Source: Saccoglossus kowalevskii (Eukaryota > Hemichordata > Enteropneusta > Harrimaniidae). From it: 10,925 nucleotides of DNA. The stretch is taken from the NCBI RefSeq assembly GCF_000003605.2, contig NW_003133844.1:11245-22169 (forward strand). The letters are read 5' to 3'. The notes beneath the pieces were generated by a model. The model was not told the origin of the DNA. It saw nothing but the letters and a program-made list of their open reading frames with translations, and searched no databases. A program made the position numbers and the translations under genes. This document shows, in pieces, positions 6,454 to 10,925 of this stretch (its first letter is position 1; each line of letters starts with the position of its first letter).

Positions 6454-8364
6454 TACATTGAGTCAAAAATCAACATGAACACTGATACCCCAAAGAAAAC
6501 ATTCAGTAATCAATTTTTCTCTTGCTTTTGATGACATTGCTACATGCTTCCAACCTCCAACCTGTTCACTGACATACATGTATTGGCAAAAACAGCAGGT
6601 CTTTTTAAAATTACACAGTAAGGATATGTACTTGTACATACGTCTGCTCCGGCTTGGTCCTGTATTTTCTGCAGTGCCTGACAGGCCATCTGTAATTGTG
6701 AGCGAAAGAACTCTGATGCCTCACTCTGTGCTTTCTTGATTTCTTCAGCTTCTTTGACGATGTCCGAATACTGCTGTTTGACACTCTGCAGCCTCTCAAC
6801 TATCTCTTTAGGATTCACCTGAATTGAATTAGAACGACATGATATTATGTGGGTATTGTGAATACATTAACATATACACAGGTGGTACTAACAAAGCAAA
6901 TAGGGCCTGCAGAATCTATAAGAACGTTTTATGTTGCACCACTGTACCAAATATTTTACAGGTTCTACGCGAGCTGCTGTGGAACGCTGGTCGAAGAGCT
7001 GGTGAAAACAGCTAAGTCAAGGAAACGGCATAAACTCAACCATGACACAATCCTGAACAACCAAATTTATATATATTGTACATGTAGGGGTAAATGTTGT
7101 TGCACTGTTCAGGAGAGTCTCAACAACTAGCCCAAGTACATTTTTTTTTAGTTTTTGACCATTATTTTCACTGATTGTCATTGGTGGTGAAAATGCCTGG
7201 ATATTTGCTCACAAGAATATTATTCCTACTTGATAAGGCATTTTATAAATTTTGGCCTTGAAAATGGGTGCCCGTTCTACTCCTAAGTTCAAGCCCTGAT
7301 TCCACTATAGTGATACACAATTTTATATCTAAGCATTTAAAAAAAAATCGAAGGCAACTGGGGTGCTTTACATACATGTACATGTAAGTATTTTGCGAAG
7401 AATCAAACATCATCATAATGCTTCTTATCATTTCACACTTGAAATTTTCAATTATACATTTCATAAATTCTACCAAATAACTACCTGATTGGATTCGTCT
7501 GACATTTCTGTGAATTCAGAATCTAACTTTCTGGATACATAATTAATATCTGATTCGGCTTTCTGAAACTAAAATTAAACGAAAAGAAATAAAGTTAAAC
7601 CGATCCACTCTTTAATTATGCACAATAAAACCCCACTAAACGCCTCCCGCACCTTGGGGTATGTGAGACAACTATGGGGATAATCTTGAGAAAGCGATGT
7701 TCAGAGGAACTTAAAGGGTTGGGCATTTTTTCATGAAATTTCCAACCTGGGGATACAAACCTGGGGACAATAGTGTTAGGGTAGGGTACATTTGTAGAGT
7801 GGCGATGACAACATGATAATTAAGGCAATTTTCTGTTATCCCAGAGGGCGTAGAAAATTATTTTTAGCAACTCTATTTTTTCTTGTCCCCACATACCCAG
7901 AGTTGGGGAGGGTCAGGGTTTATATTGTGCATTACTTACTCAAACCTCTGTAAATACCTGCATTTTATTTTATTTTATTTTTTTGGGCAATTGCTTGAAC
8001 CTGTTATTGAAACTGTTATTGACAAATAATTTGCATTTCCAGTATTTAGGTCCGAAACAAGTTTTATTACTGCAAAGTGGCGTGATCAACCCCGCCCACT
8101 CTTGGCGAAGGCAACAGGTTTACGACAAGTCTTTATACAGGAAGGAACTTCATGGAATATTAATTAACTATATGACATCCATACTCGACAGATAAATGTG
8201 GTTTAATGTAAAACAAAACAATAGCACGATAAAATAACATTCATCGCAGGTTTTCTTAATATTATTTTCGAGCCTATACTAGTACATAAAAGTCTAACGT
8301 GTAAAAGTTGAGTGCAAAACCGGGAACTCACCAAAGCTTCGAGTTTGTCTACTGTTTCTTCCAT
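125..8364 (-). CDS. SKA2: SKA2-family kinetochore protein with SKA1-like C-terminal extension (7-exon gene model)
   Basis: Spliced model: 8364-8332, 7568-7485, 6818-6642, 3963-3829, 2922-2874, 2178-2063, 178-125 (minus strand), about 215 codons. Residues 1-39 align without a gap to vertebrate SKA2: M..(T/E)VDKLE, then FQKAESD, an aromatic, and a basic/acidic helix. Residues 40-98 (starting VNPKEIVERL) match the SKA2 coiled coil that begins NPVTLLKEL in human, and 104-116 match its acidic C-terminal segment. SKA2 is a helical subunit of the SKA complex, which couples kinetochores to spindle microtubules. Vertebrate SKA2 is about 120 residues; here the frame stays open for roughly 100 more. Residues 170-203 resemble the first part of the SKA1 microtubule-binding domain: DEF at 178-180, V183, R188/R190, VN at 196-197. 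All junctions keep frame (phases 0,0,0,0,1,0). SKA2 identity is near certain; the extension is well supported to residue 198; the last exon is tentative. Confidence 0.85.
694..713. repeat. Inverted repeat, 8-bp arms
   Basis: GATTGGTA and TACCAATC form perfect 8-bp arms around ATGG, presenting a CCAAT pentamer on both strands. Intronic; no function inferred. Confidence 0.6.
734..750 (+). promoter_or_regulatory. Direct repeat AGGTCA with 5-bp spacer (DR5)
   Basis: Two perfect AGGTCA half-sites (734-739 and 745-750) separated by TGAAC. DR5 of this half-site is the classic retinoic-acid-receptor/RXR element. The flanks show it sits in an 11-bp tandem duplication (AGGTCATGAAC / AGGTCATGACA), so it may have arisen by slippage rather than selection. 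Confidence 0.45.
798..813. repeat. 16-bp perfect palindrome
   Basis: ACTGAGCATGCTCAGT is its own reverse complement. Its central ten bases, GAGCATGCTC, also satisfy the p53-family half-site pattern RRRCWWGYYY. Function unknown. Confidence 0.7.
1507..1927. repeat. 35-bp minisatellite A, 12 copies
   Basis: Twelve head-to-tail units, each containing the core GATGACACCCTAAGATGCTG (the first unit has TTACATCC instead of TGACACCC, the tenth has ATTCTG). Most units are 35 bp. Units 3 and 6 are extended to 37 by CGTA/CATA insertions, and the last four or five shrink to 32-34 by loss of the CTCAGTG junction. The length classes cluster, as expected from stepwise local duplication. Minus-strand open frames across the array are repeat artefacts. 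Confidence 0.97.
2023..2037 (-). promoter_or_regulatory. CTCF-like core motif
   Basis: On the minus strand the sequence reads ACTAGAGGGCGCTGT, close to the bilaterian CTCF core (CA-S-Y-AG-R-GGGC-R-S). It lies 26 bp inside intron 6. AGGGCGC also occurs in dispersed repeats of invertebrates, so this is weak. Confidence 0.3.
2063..2178 (-). CDS. SKA2-like gene, exon 6 (SKA1 microtubule-binding-domain-like segment)
   Basis: 116 bases, acceptor TTTGTAG, donor AAG|GTAGGA. With the base carried over from exon 5 it encodes 39 residues, the key part being GEFVDISKDEF, then MSVSSLIRGRVKLADVNK. This follows the pattern that opens the SKA1 C-terminal winged helix: hydrophobic-x-x-x-EF-x-x-V, then a basic pair around R, then an I/V-N pair. 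The human SKA1 counterpart reads FITCNEFNGVPSYMKSR. In SKA1 this domain binds microtubules. The likeness is by eye from a memory of the family and needs a profile search, but phase and splice sites are sound. Confidence 0.75.
2325..2586. repeat. 35-bp minisatellite B, about 7.5 copies, CCAAT-bearing
   Basis: Unit begins GAGAGCTACTTGATGAATCC and ends TTATCAGCCAATAA. The first two units are identical; later ones diverge (GAGGACTTCC, AAGACTCCC, TTGACTCCATC and so on) and the last is partial. CCAAT occurs at 2353, 2388, 2422, 2457, 2492 and 2562, i.e. every 34-35 bp, apart from one unit carrying CTAAT at 2527. An extra CCAAT lies at 2539. Confidence 0.95.
2583..2614. repeat. Perfect 11-bp inverted repeat (hairpin)
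   Basis: GATTTTGTCAG (2583-2593) pairs exactly with CTGACAAAATC (2604-2614) around a 10-base loop. Inside is a competing 12-bp palindrome, TCAGGATCCTGA (2596-2607). It abuts the end of minisatellite B. Confidence 0.85.
2874..2922 (-). CDS. SKA2: SKA2-like gene, exon 5 (short linker exon)
   Basis: 49 bases with a very good acceptor (TTAATTTCAG) and a consensus donor (AAG|GTAAGT). Read in the frame delivered by exon 4 it gives EGACAIADALPSPAVE plus one base. The composition is linker-like (Ala, Pro, Ser). It resembles no domain; support comes from the two strong splice sites and an open frame of the right phase. Confidence 0.75.
2923..3828 (-). other. Intron 4 of the SKA2-like gene
   Basis: About 0.9 kb of AT-rich intron. 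It contains a small palindrome, CCTCATATA/TATATGAGG (2976-2997, 4-base loop). No coding or repeat family was recognised; the minus-strand open frame near 2986-3195 is low-complexity and looks non-coding. Confidence 0.75.
3829..3963 (-). CDS. SKA2: SKA2-like gene, exon 4 (end of SKA2 core, then linker)
   Basis: 45 codons, acceptor ATGTAG, donor TGT|GTAAGT (3828-3823). The first part, QTEEDKMAEAMLGL, corresponds to the C-terminal acidic/hydrophobic segment of SKA2 (KEEKTAAEQF in human). Vertebrate SKA2 stops shortly after this; here the frame continues through a polar, low-complexity stretch containing SQ and TQ sites (LSQTDETQ) and ends SSEDFGGEYC. If the donor were ignored, the intron would add only two codons before a stop, so a short SKA2-length isoform by intron retention is possible. 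Confidence 0.85.
4971..6360. repeat. Degenerate tandem array with octamer motifs
   Basis: A diverged repeat unit of about 120-150 bp recurs: AGAGCATCT..ACCAAGTTTCA(A/T), then AATG(T)GATGATTA, then ATGCAAATTAGGTAATTA-TATGCATGGAT. AAGTTTCA-like starts are seen near 5092, 5696, 5922, 6081, 6229 and 6347. The ATGCAAAT block is at 5736, 6002, 6144 and 6264. Copies on the right are better conserved; left of about 5640 they are fragmentary. It is consistent with a satellite-like internal region of a mobile element ending in the adjacent microsatellite. Confidence 0.75.
6421..6453. repeat. (ACAG)n microsatellite
   Basis: Eight uninterrupted ACAG units, preceded by GGCGGACACGCACACAT. It directly follows the degenerate tandem array and forms its right end, as tetranucleotide tails often do for dispersed elements. 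Confidence 0.95.
6642..6818 (-). CDS. SKA2: SKA2-like gene, exon 3 (coiled coil)
   Basis: 59 codons from an AATTCAG acceptor to a GAC|GTATGT donor. It begins VNPKEIVERLQSVKQQYSDI and ends KIQDQAGAD. The whole exon is a strong amphipathic helix rich in E, K and Q with heptad-spaced L/I/V, the shape of the central SKA2 helix that packs against SKA1 and SKA3. An upstream ATG reading is possible only by running through the acceptor, so the leading V codon (GTG) is simply an internal codon after splicing. Confidence 0.92.
6819..7484 (-). other. Intron 2 of the SKA2-like gene
   Basis: About 0.67 kb. A plus-strand open stretch (6849-7130, 93 codons) runs through it, but no family is recognised and no splice context supports it. 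Nothing else was identified. Confidence 0.75.
7485..7568 (-). CDS. SKA2: SKA2-like gene, exon 2
   Basis: 28 codons. It opens FQKAESDINYV, the most conserved block of SKA2, and continues into a charged helix ending at SNQ. The acceptor is TTTTAG just before 7568. A second AG (TTTCAG) lies six bases in, but using it would drop F and Q, which are conserved in the family. The donor is CAG|GTAG. Phase 0 on both sides. Confidence 0.9.
7569..8331 (-). other. Intron 1 of the SKA2-like gene
   Basis: About 0.76 kb between the start-codon exon and exon 2. The left part is occupied by a foldback element (7619-7931); a TTTTA-rich run follows at 7961-7982. The remaining 7983-8331 shows no recognisable feature. 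Confidence 0.8.
7616..7934. mobile_element. MITE-like foldback element with TTA target duplication
   Basis: The 313-bp element (7619-7931) starts TGCACAATAAAACCCC and ends, read in reverse complement, TGCACAATATAAACCC. Similarity of the arms continues inward (CTTGGGGTATGTGAGACAA versus CTCTGGGTATGTGGGGACAA). It is bounded by TTA at 7616-7618 and 7932-7934. Three-base TWA duplications are typical of PIF/Harbinger elements. No transposase is encoded, so it would be non-autonomous. Family assignment is inference. Confidence 0.7.
8332..8364 (-). CDS. SKA2: SKA2-like gene, exon 1 (start codon)
   Basis: Eleven codons reading MEETVDKLEAL, followed by a consensus donor (GTGAGT, 8331-8326). It aligns residue for residue with the first 11 residues of human SKA2, and this fixes the start. 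No in-frame stop was seen in the roughly 40 bases upstream that I read, but an out-of-frame mini-ORF (ATG at 8396, stop at 8385) precedes it. Phase 0 at the donor. Confidence 0.9.
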
Positions 8365-8384
8365 TTTTGTTTTGATGACTGTTT

Positions 8385-8396
8385 TCAGCAGACCAT
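8385..8396 (-). other. Possible upstream mini-ORF in the SKA2 leader
   Basis: ATG GTC TGC TGA, 21 bases before the SKA2-like start codon and out of frame with it. It matters only if transcription starts upstream of 8396, which the promoter position suggests. Confidence 0.3.
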
Positions 8397-8589
8397 TTTC
8401 AAACTGTCATTCAGCAAAACTATATTGTCTTTCATCTGCGGTTGTAAAAAATATTTACCACAACAAACTATTGTTATATATAAATCTTAATATTTTTTAA
8501 TAATTAAAATGTATTATGCTTTTTTAATTATTTTATTCTAGTAACGATTTGTGACTAGAATTACGGCAATGAGCTCATTATTCACTGGA

Positions 8590-8700
8590 TTTCGAAAGCA
8601 TTATCTTACCGCGATTTTGATTGGGTAACTGAACGATGTAAACTATTCACCGATTGGTCAACGTAGAACCTAGCGGGTTTTTTCGAAAAGTGCGGAAGTG
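8590..8700. promoter_or_regulatory. Putative bidirectional cell-cycle promoter (CCAAT pair plus CHR-like sites)
   Basis: Two ATTGG boxes (reverse CCAAT) at 8620-8624 and 8653-8657 are spaced 33 bp. TTTCGAAA palindromes lie at 8590-8597 and 8681-8688, each about 29 bp outside the nearer CCAAT, so the block is symmetric about 8639. TTCGAA fits the CHR/LIN54 consensus TTYRAA. GCGGG (8673-8677) precedes the right palindrome by four bases, like a CDE-CHR pair. An ETS-like CGGAAGTG follows at 8693-8700. NF-Y plus DREAM/MuvB control of late cell-cycle genes uses this combination, which suits a kinetochore gene. The block separates two divergent transcription units. Confidence 0.6.
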
Positions 8701-8809
8701 CCGTCGGGAAAGTGGTGCAAGTCGAAGGGTTGGATGTTTATATCTTATCGTCCGTGCTTTAGATTGTGGTGAGTGTTTGTCAAACTACGACTCGGGCTAG
8801 GCAGTGAAT
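8700..8809 (+). other. Probable non-coding first exon of the divergent plus-strand gene
   Basis: Start is approximate (just right of the promoter block). Two consensus donors are available: TTGTG|GTGAGT after 8768 and GTGAAT|GTAAGT after 8809. A 12-codon upstream ORF begins at ATG 8734. Splicing to 9711 would place a stop directly before the coding ATG at 9727. Evidence is splice-site quality and position only. Confidence 0.4.
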
Positions 8810-9710
8810 GTAAGTACACTCTGTACGTGTTATCAATGTCTGATGTAGACGCGGCGACAATTTGTTTCGGCGCAGGATTCGAGCAACAGTCAGACAAGAC
8901 AATTGTACTACGAGGGCACAAACCATAATTATTATGGAGGACTGTGGTCAAACATGACCCATGATAAACATTTACCATACATGTATCTTTACAAGTAACC
9001 AACTTTTTCTCTAAAATAATATCAATATTGTAACAGAATTCAAAATGTCGGTGAAGTTGGGTGTGTACCACAATTTGAAACTGCGGGTGGCCCCCTTAGG
9101 TGGCTTGGGATATTAAATCGTGTTATTGCTGTGAACGAAAAAAACAACCCGATCCACTATTATTGCAATATAGCTAATTATTATGCAAATAAAGTTGTCA
9201 TTACAGATACTGTGGAATACTTTATTTTAGCTGGAATTAATTTTCGCTGAAAAGGCTTTTTGGGCGTTTGCTTGGAATTTATTTTCACTGATTTTGGATG
9301 AGTTTAATGTGAAAATATAGGAAAAAAAGTATATTCGCTGGATTTTATTTTCACGGAATCATCCCTTCAGCGAAAATAGGGAAAATAAATTCCAAGCGAA
9401 AATAAAGTATTCTACAGTAGTTACATTTGAACTATCCATATTGCTATTTTGTTTACAAAACAGTGAGTTATATAAAATAATATTCCAGTACTGCTGGTCG
9501 GGTTTCTTTTTCATTCATTATAAAGTTGCACTCTGAGAGCATTCATGTCGTAGAGATTTATAGTTATGTTTAAGATATGGGAATTTTACTTTATTTACTC
9601 TATAGTAGAAGTACATCACCAATAGAAGCACATTGCGTGATCATTAAAATGTGCGTTATTTTGACTGTATACATATTGATACTATACTGTTAAACCATGT
9701 TTTTTTGCAG
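8810..9710 (+). other. Probable first intron of the plus-strand gene
   Basis: Runs from the donors at 8769/8810 to the TTTTTTTGCAG acceptor at 9710. It contains a foldback element (9206-9420) and one isolated ATGCAAAT (9183-9190). The minus-strand open frame at 8745-9071 has no recognisable domain and overlaps the promoter flank. Confidence 0.45.
9201..9425. mobile_element. MITE-like foldback element with TTTATTTTCGC arms
   Basis: Terminal inverted repeats: 9208-9228 (TACTGTGGAATACTTTATTT...) and 9399-9419 match at 20 of 21 positions, and looser pairing continues inward (GGAATTAATTTTC / GGAATTTATTTTC, TTCGCTGAA). TTACA flanks the element at 9201-9205 and 9421-9425 as a possible target duplication. 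No coding capacity. Repeats with this TTTATTTTCGCTGG signature are, from memory, widespread in marine invertebrate genomes. Confidence 0.75.
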
Positions 9711-9836
9711 GTAAAGTAAGTTATAAATGGCACGAAAGAACTCGTTCTCCGTTAGCAAAAGAAAAAGAAGAAGAAGTCGTCAGCAATCAGGAAGGTCCTA
9801 CAGTTCAAATCGAGGGAGTCATTCTCTTCCTCCATG
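9711..9836 (+). CDS. First coding exon of an unidentified divergent gene (basic N-terminus)
   Basis: A strong acceptor (TTTTTTTGCAG) opens the exon at 9711 and a consensus donor (ATG|GTGAGTTT) closes it after 9836. The ATG at 9727 is preceded directly by an in-frame TAA (9724-9726), which fixes the start. It gives 36 codons plus two bases: MARKNSFSVSKRKRRRSR, then QQSGRSYSSNRGSHSLPP. SKRKRRRSR is a good nuclear-localisation-type cluster, followed by a Ser/Gly/Arg-rich disordered stretch. No family is recognised. In vertebrates the gene head-to-head with SKA2 is PRR11, whose N-terminus is also strongly basic, so an orthologue is possible but unproven. Confidence 0.65.
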
Positions 9837-10423
9837 GTGAGTTTACTCAGCAACCAAAACATTGTCACTTCAAAAATTTTAACAATTTACTTAATATTTT
9901 CTACTCATTTTGTCATAAATGTTTACACATGTAAGAAGCATTTACAATTCATTAATTCTACATTGTATTTGCGCCTAAAACTAAAATTACAATCAGTGTT
10001 CACGCTAATATTTTTTTTCTATTAGCCACAGTTTTCTGGTGTGGCTAATCCTGTTAAAAAGCTCTTAGCCACATCCGATGTTTATTAGCCACGTCATTAA
10101 AATCAACATTTTATTGGAAACCAATCGCAAGTTTTGGATTACAGTTACCATGTAAATTTAATAAAATAAATGACAATTCACCGAAAACATAATCATGATT
10201 CAATGTGTTATTTTTATTGTTAAATATTTACAACATAAATTACAGCCTTCTACAATTATTTCAAAAATTAAAATTGGGGGACATTTAATTTATGAACAAT
10301 ATTTCTTTTTCACTGTTCGGAGAATCAAAACAAAATCAGAAAACGAATGGTACATCTGCATTCATGTTTGACATTTTATTTAAATTTGTTTGGGAAATAA
10401 ATCACATTACCTGTGGTCACTAG
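9837..10423 (+). other. Intronic or intergenic AT-rich sequence
   Basis: Follows the donor after 9836. Very AT-rich, with the TTAGCCAC cluster at 10021-10092. An acceptor-like TTTTTTTTCTATTAG ends at 10025, but the frame carried from the previous exon stops after 14 codons, so I do not call an exon there. Confidence 0.5.
10021..10092. repeat. TTAGCCAC repeat cluster with one inverted copy
   Basis: TTAGCCAC occurs in direct orientation at 10022-10029, 10065-10072 and 10085-10092, and inverted (GTGGCTAA) at 10041-10048. The first and inverted copies form a 9-bp stem (ATTAGCCAC/GTGGCTAAT). It is probably part of a dispersed repeat. Confidence 0.65.
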
Positions 10424-10658
10424 TGATTTCATGCTTTTGGAATCAGAACTCATGAAAGAAACCATGTGGAAAGAAACTACACATTTCTTGGTAAAATTAA
10501 AATGGCAGAATCAAATAAACGTGGTGCTAGCTTTTTCTCTGAACGCGCTTACTGATCATCAAAAGATAGCGCTTAGTGCTGTATCTGAGGAAAATGACGC
10601 GTTTGTTGCAAACACAGTCCCTCGACTGTGTTGCAACAAGACCGAATCGGGCAAGTTG
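10424..10658 (+). other. Unrecognised open frame, possible next exon of the plus-strand gene
   Basis: An AG at 10422-10423 and a good donor (TTG|GTATGT, 10659) bracket a stretch that is open in exactly the phase left by the exon ending at 9836. It reads DFMLLESELMKETMWKET near its start and CCNKTESGKL at its end, and the open frame runs on unspliced to 10772. The acceptor lacks a good pyrimidine tract and no family is recognised. The middle (10530-10660) is richer in CpG than its surroundings. A competing reading starts at ATG 10502 (MAESNKRGASFF) and stops after 17 codons. It could equally be remnant mobile-element sequence. Confidence 0.2.
10603..10639. repeat. Hairpin with 16-bp arms
   Basis: TTGTTGCAAACACAGTC and GACTGTGTTGCAACAA pair over 16 bp with a single bulged A, around a 4-base loop (CCTC). 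It lies inside the unrecognised open frame. Confidence 0.85.
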
Positions 10659-10925
10659 GTATGTTATCAGTTTGGACAGTTGTGTCAGTTCACTAAAACA
10701 CAAATATTAAGACGTTCCATCATCCTCATTCACTTGCCCACAACAAATTTTCAACATTGGAATAAGAAATTTTGAAAACTCCATTGTTTTAATGTTTGAT
10801 GAGCTCCCCAATCTTCTCATTTATGATACAGCAACTCTGATTGGTAGCACCAGCTCCTTGGCACGCCCAATCAAATGACTCAATTTACTGCAGAGAAATA
10901 CAGCTTTTCCTAACACGATCACGCA

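Larger units (their letters stand above)
3964..6641 (-). other. Intron 3 of the SKA2-like gene
   Basis: The largest intron (2.7 kb). From 3964 to about 4970 I see only AT-rich unique sequence with an AGGTCA-T-AGGTCG pair at 4174-4186. The right half is the degenerate tandem array and its GACA tail. No exon with both good splice sites and family likeness was found. Confidence 0.75.

Noticed and set aside
6316-6531. 71-codon plus-strand open frame with RQTDRQTDRQ
   Set aside because: Product of the ACAG microsatellite and array tail.
6642-6818. Exon 3 as an independent 92-codon single-exon gene
   Set aside because: It runs through clear splice sites on both ends; only the spliced 59 codons match SKA2.
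6849-7130. 93-codon plus-strand open frame in intron 2
   Set aside because: No family likeness, antisense to a confident gene, Cys/Tyr-rich composition typical of random AT-rich sequence.
8745-9071. 108-codon minus-strand open frame
   Set aside because: No recognisable domain, overlaps the likely first exon and intron of the plus-strand gene, and lacks splice or promoter support.
10022-10085. Exon after the TTTTCTATTAG acceptor, reading PQFSGVANPVKKLLATSDVY in one frame
   Set aside because: That frame is not the one delivered by the exon ending at 9836; the delivered frame stops after 14 codons, and the sequence is built of TTAGCCAC repeats.

Overview
The window looks like nuclear DNA of an animal, most likely a marine invertebrate. 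The evidence is AT-rich sequence, GT-AG introns with clean splice consensus, short exons, several minisatellites, foldback (MITE-like) elements, a GACA microsatellite, and a kinetochore gene of animal type. There is no sign of prokaryotic or viral genes. Phylum cannot be fixed from the sequence alone.

The one gene recognised with confidence lies on the minus strand. It starts at 8364 and runs leftwards across most of the window. Exons at 8332-8364, 7485-7568, 6642-6818 and 3829-3963 give a clear SKA2 (FAM33A) protein, a coiled-coil subunit of the SKA spindle/kinetochore complex. The open frame does not stop where SKA2 normally ends. It continues in phase through exons at 2874-2922 and 2063-2178, and the second of these resembles the start of the SKA1 C-terminal microtubule-binding winged-helix domain. 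A likely last exon (125-178) closes the frame after about 215 codons. A fused or extended SKA2/SKA1-like protein is the main discovery candidate; the 3' end is the least certain part of the model.

Downstream of 8364 on the plus strand is a compact promoter-like block (about 8590-8700). It has two same-strand CCAAT boxes exactly 33 bp apart, flanked almost symmetrically by two TTTCGAAA palindromes that fit the CHR / LIN54 consensus, plus an ETS-like site. To its right a divergent plus-strand gene appears to start. It has a probable non-coding first exon ending at 8768 or 8809, then a coding exon (ATG at 9727, donor after 9836) for a basic, NLS-like N-terminus that I cannot name. The layout recalls the vertebrate SKA2-PRR11 divergent pair.

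The rest is intron or repeat. Intron 6 carries a 12-copy 35-bp minisatellite, a perfect AGGTCA DR5 and a 16-bp palindrome. Intron 5 carries a second 35-bp minisatellite in which each unit bears a CCAAT motif. Intron 3 holds a degenerate tandem array with repeated octamer (ATGCAAAT) motifs, ending in a GACA microsatellite. Intron 1 holds a 313-bp foldback element flanked by TTA duplications. The first intron of the plus-strand gene holds a second foldback element (215 bp). The right end (9837-10925) has TTAGCCAC repeats and an unrecognised open frame with an internal hairpin.
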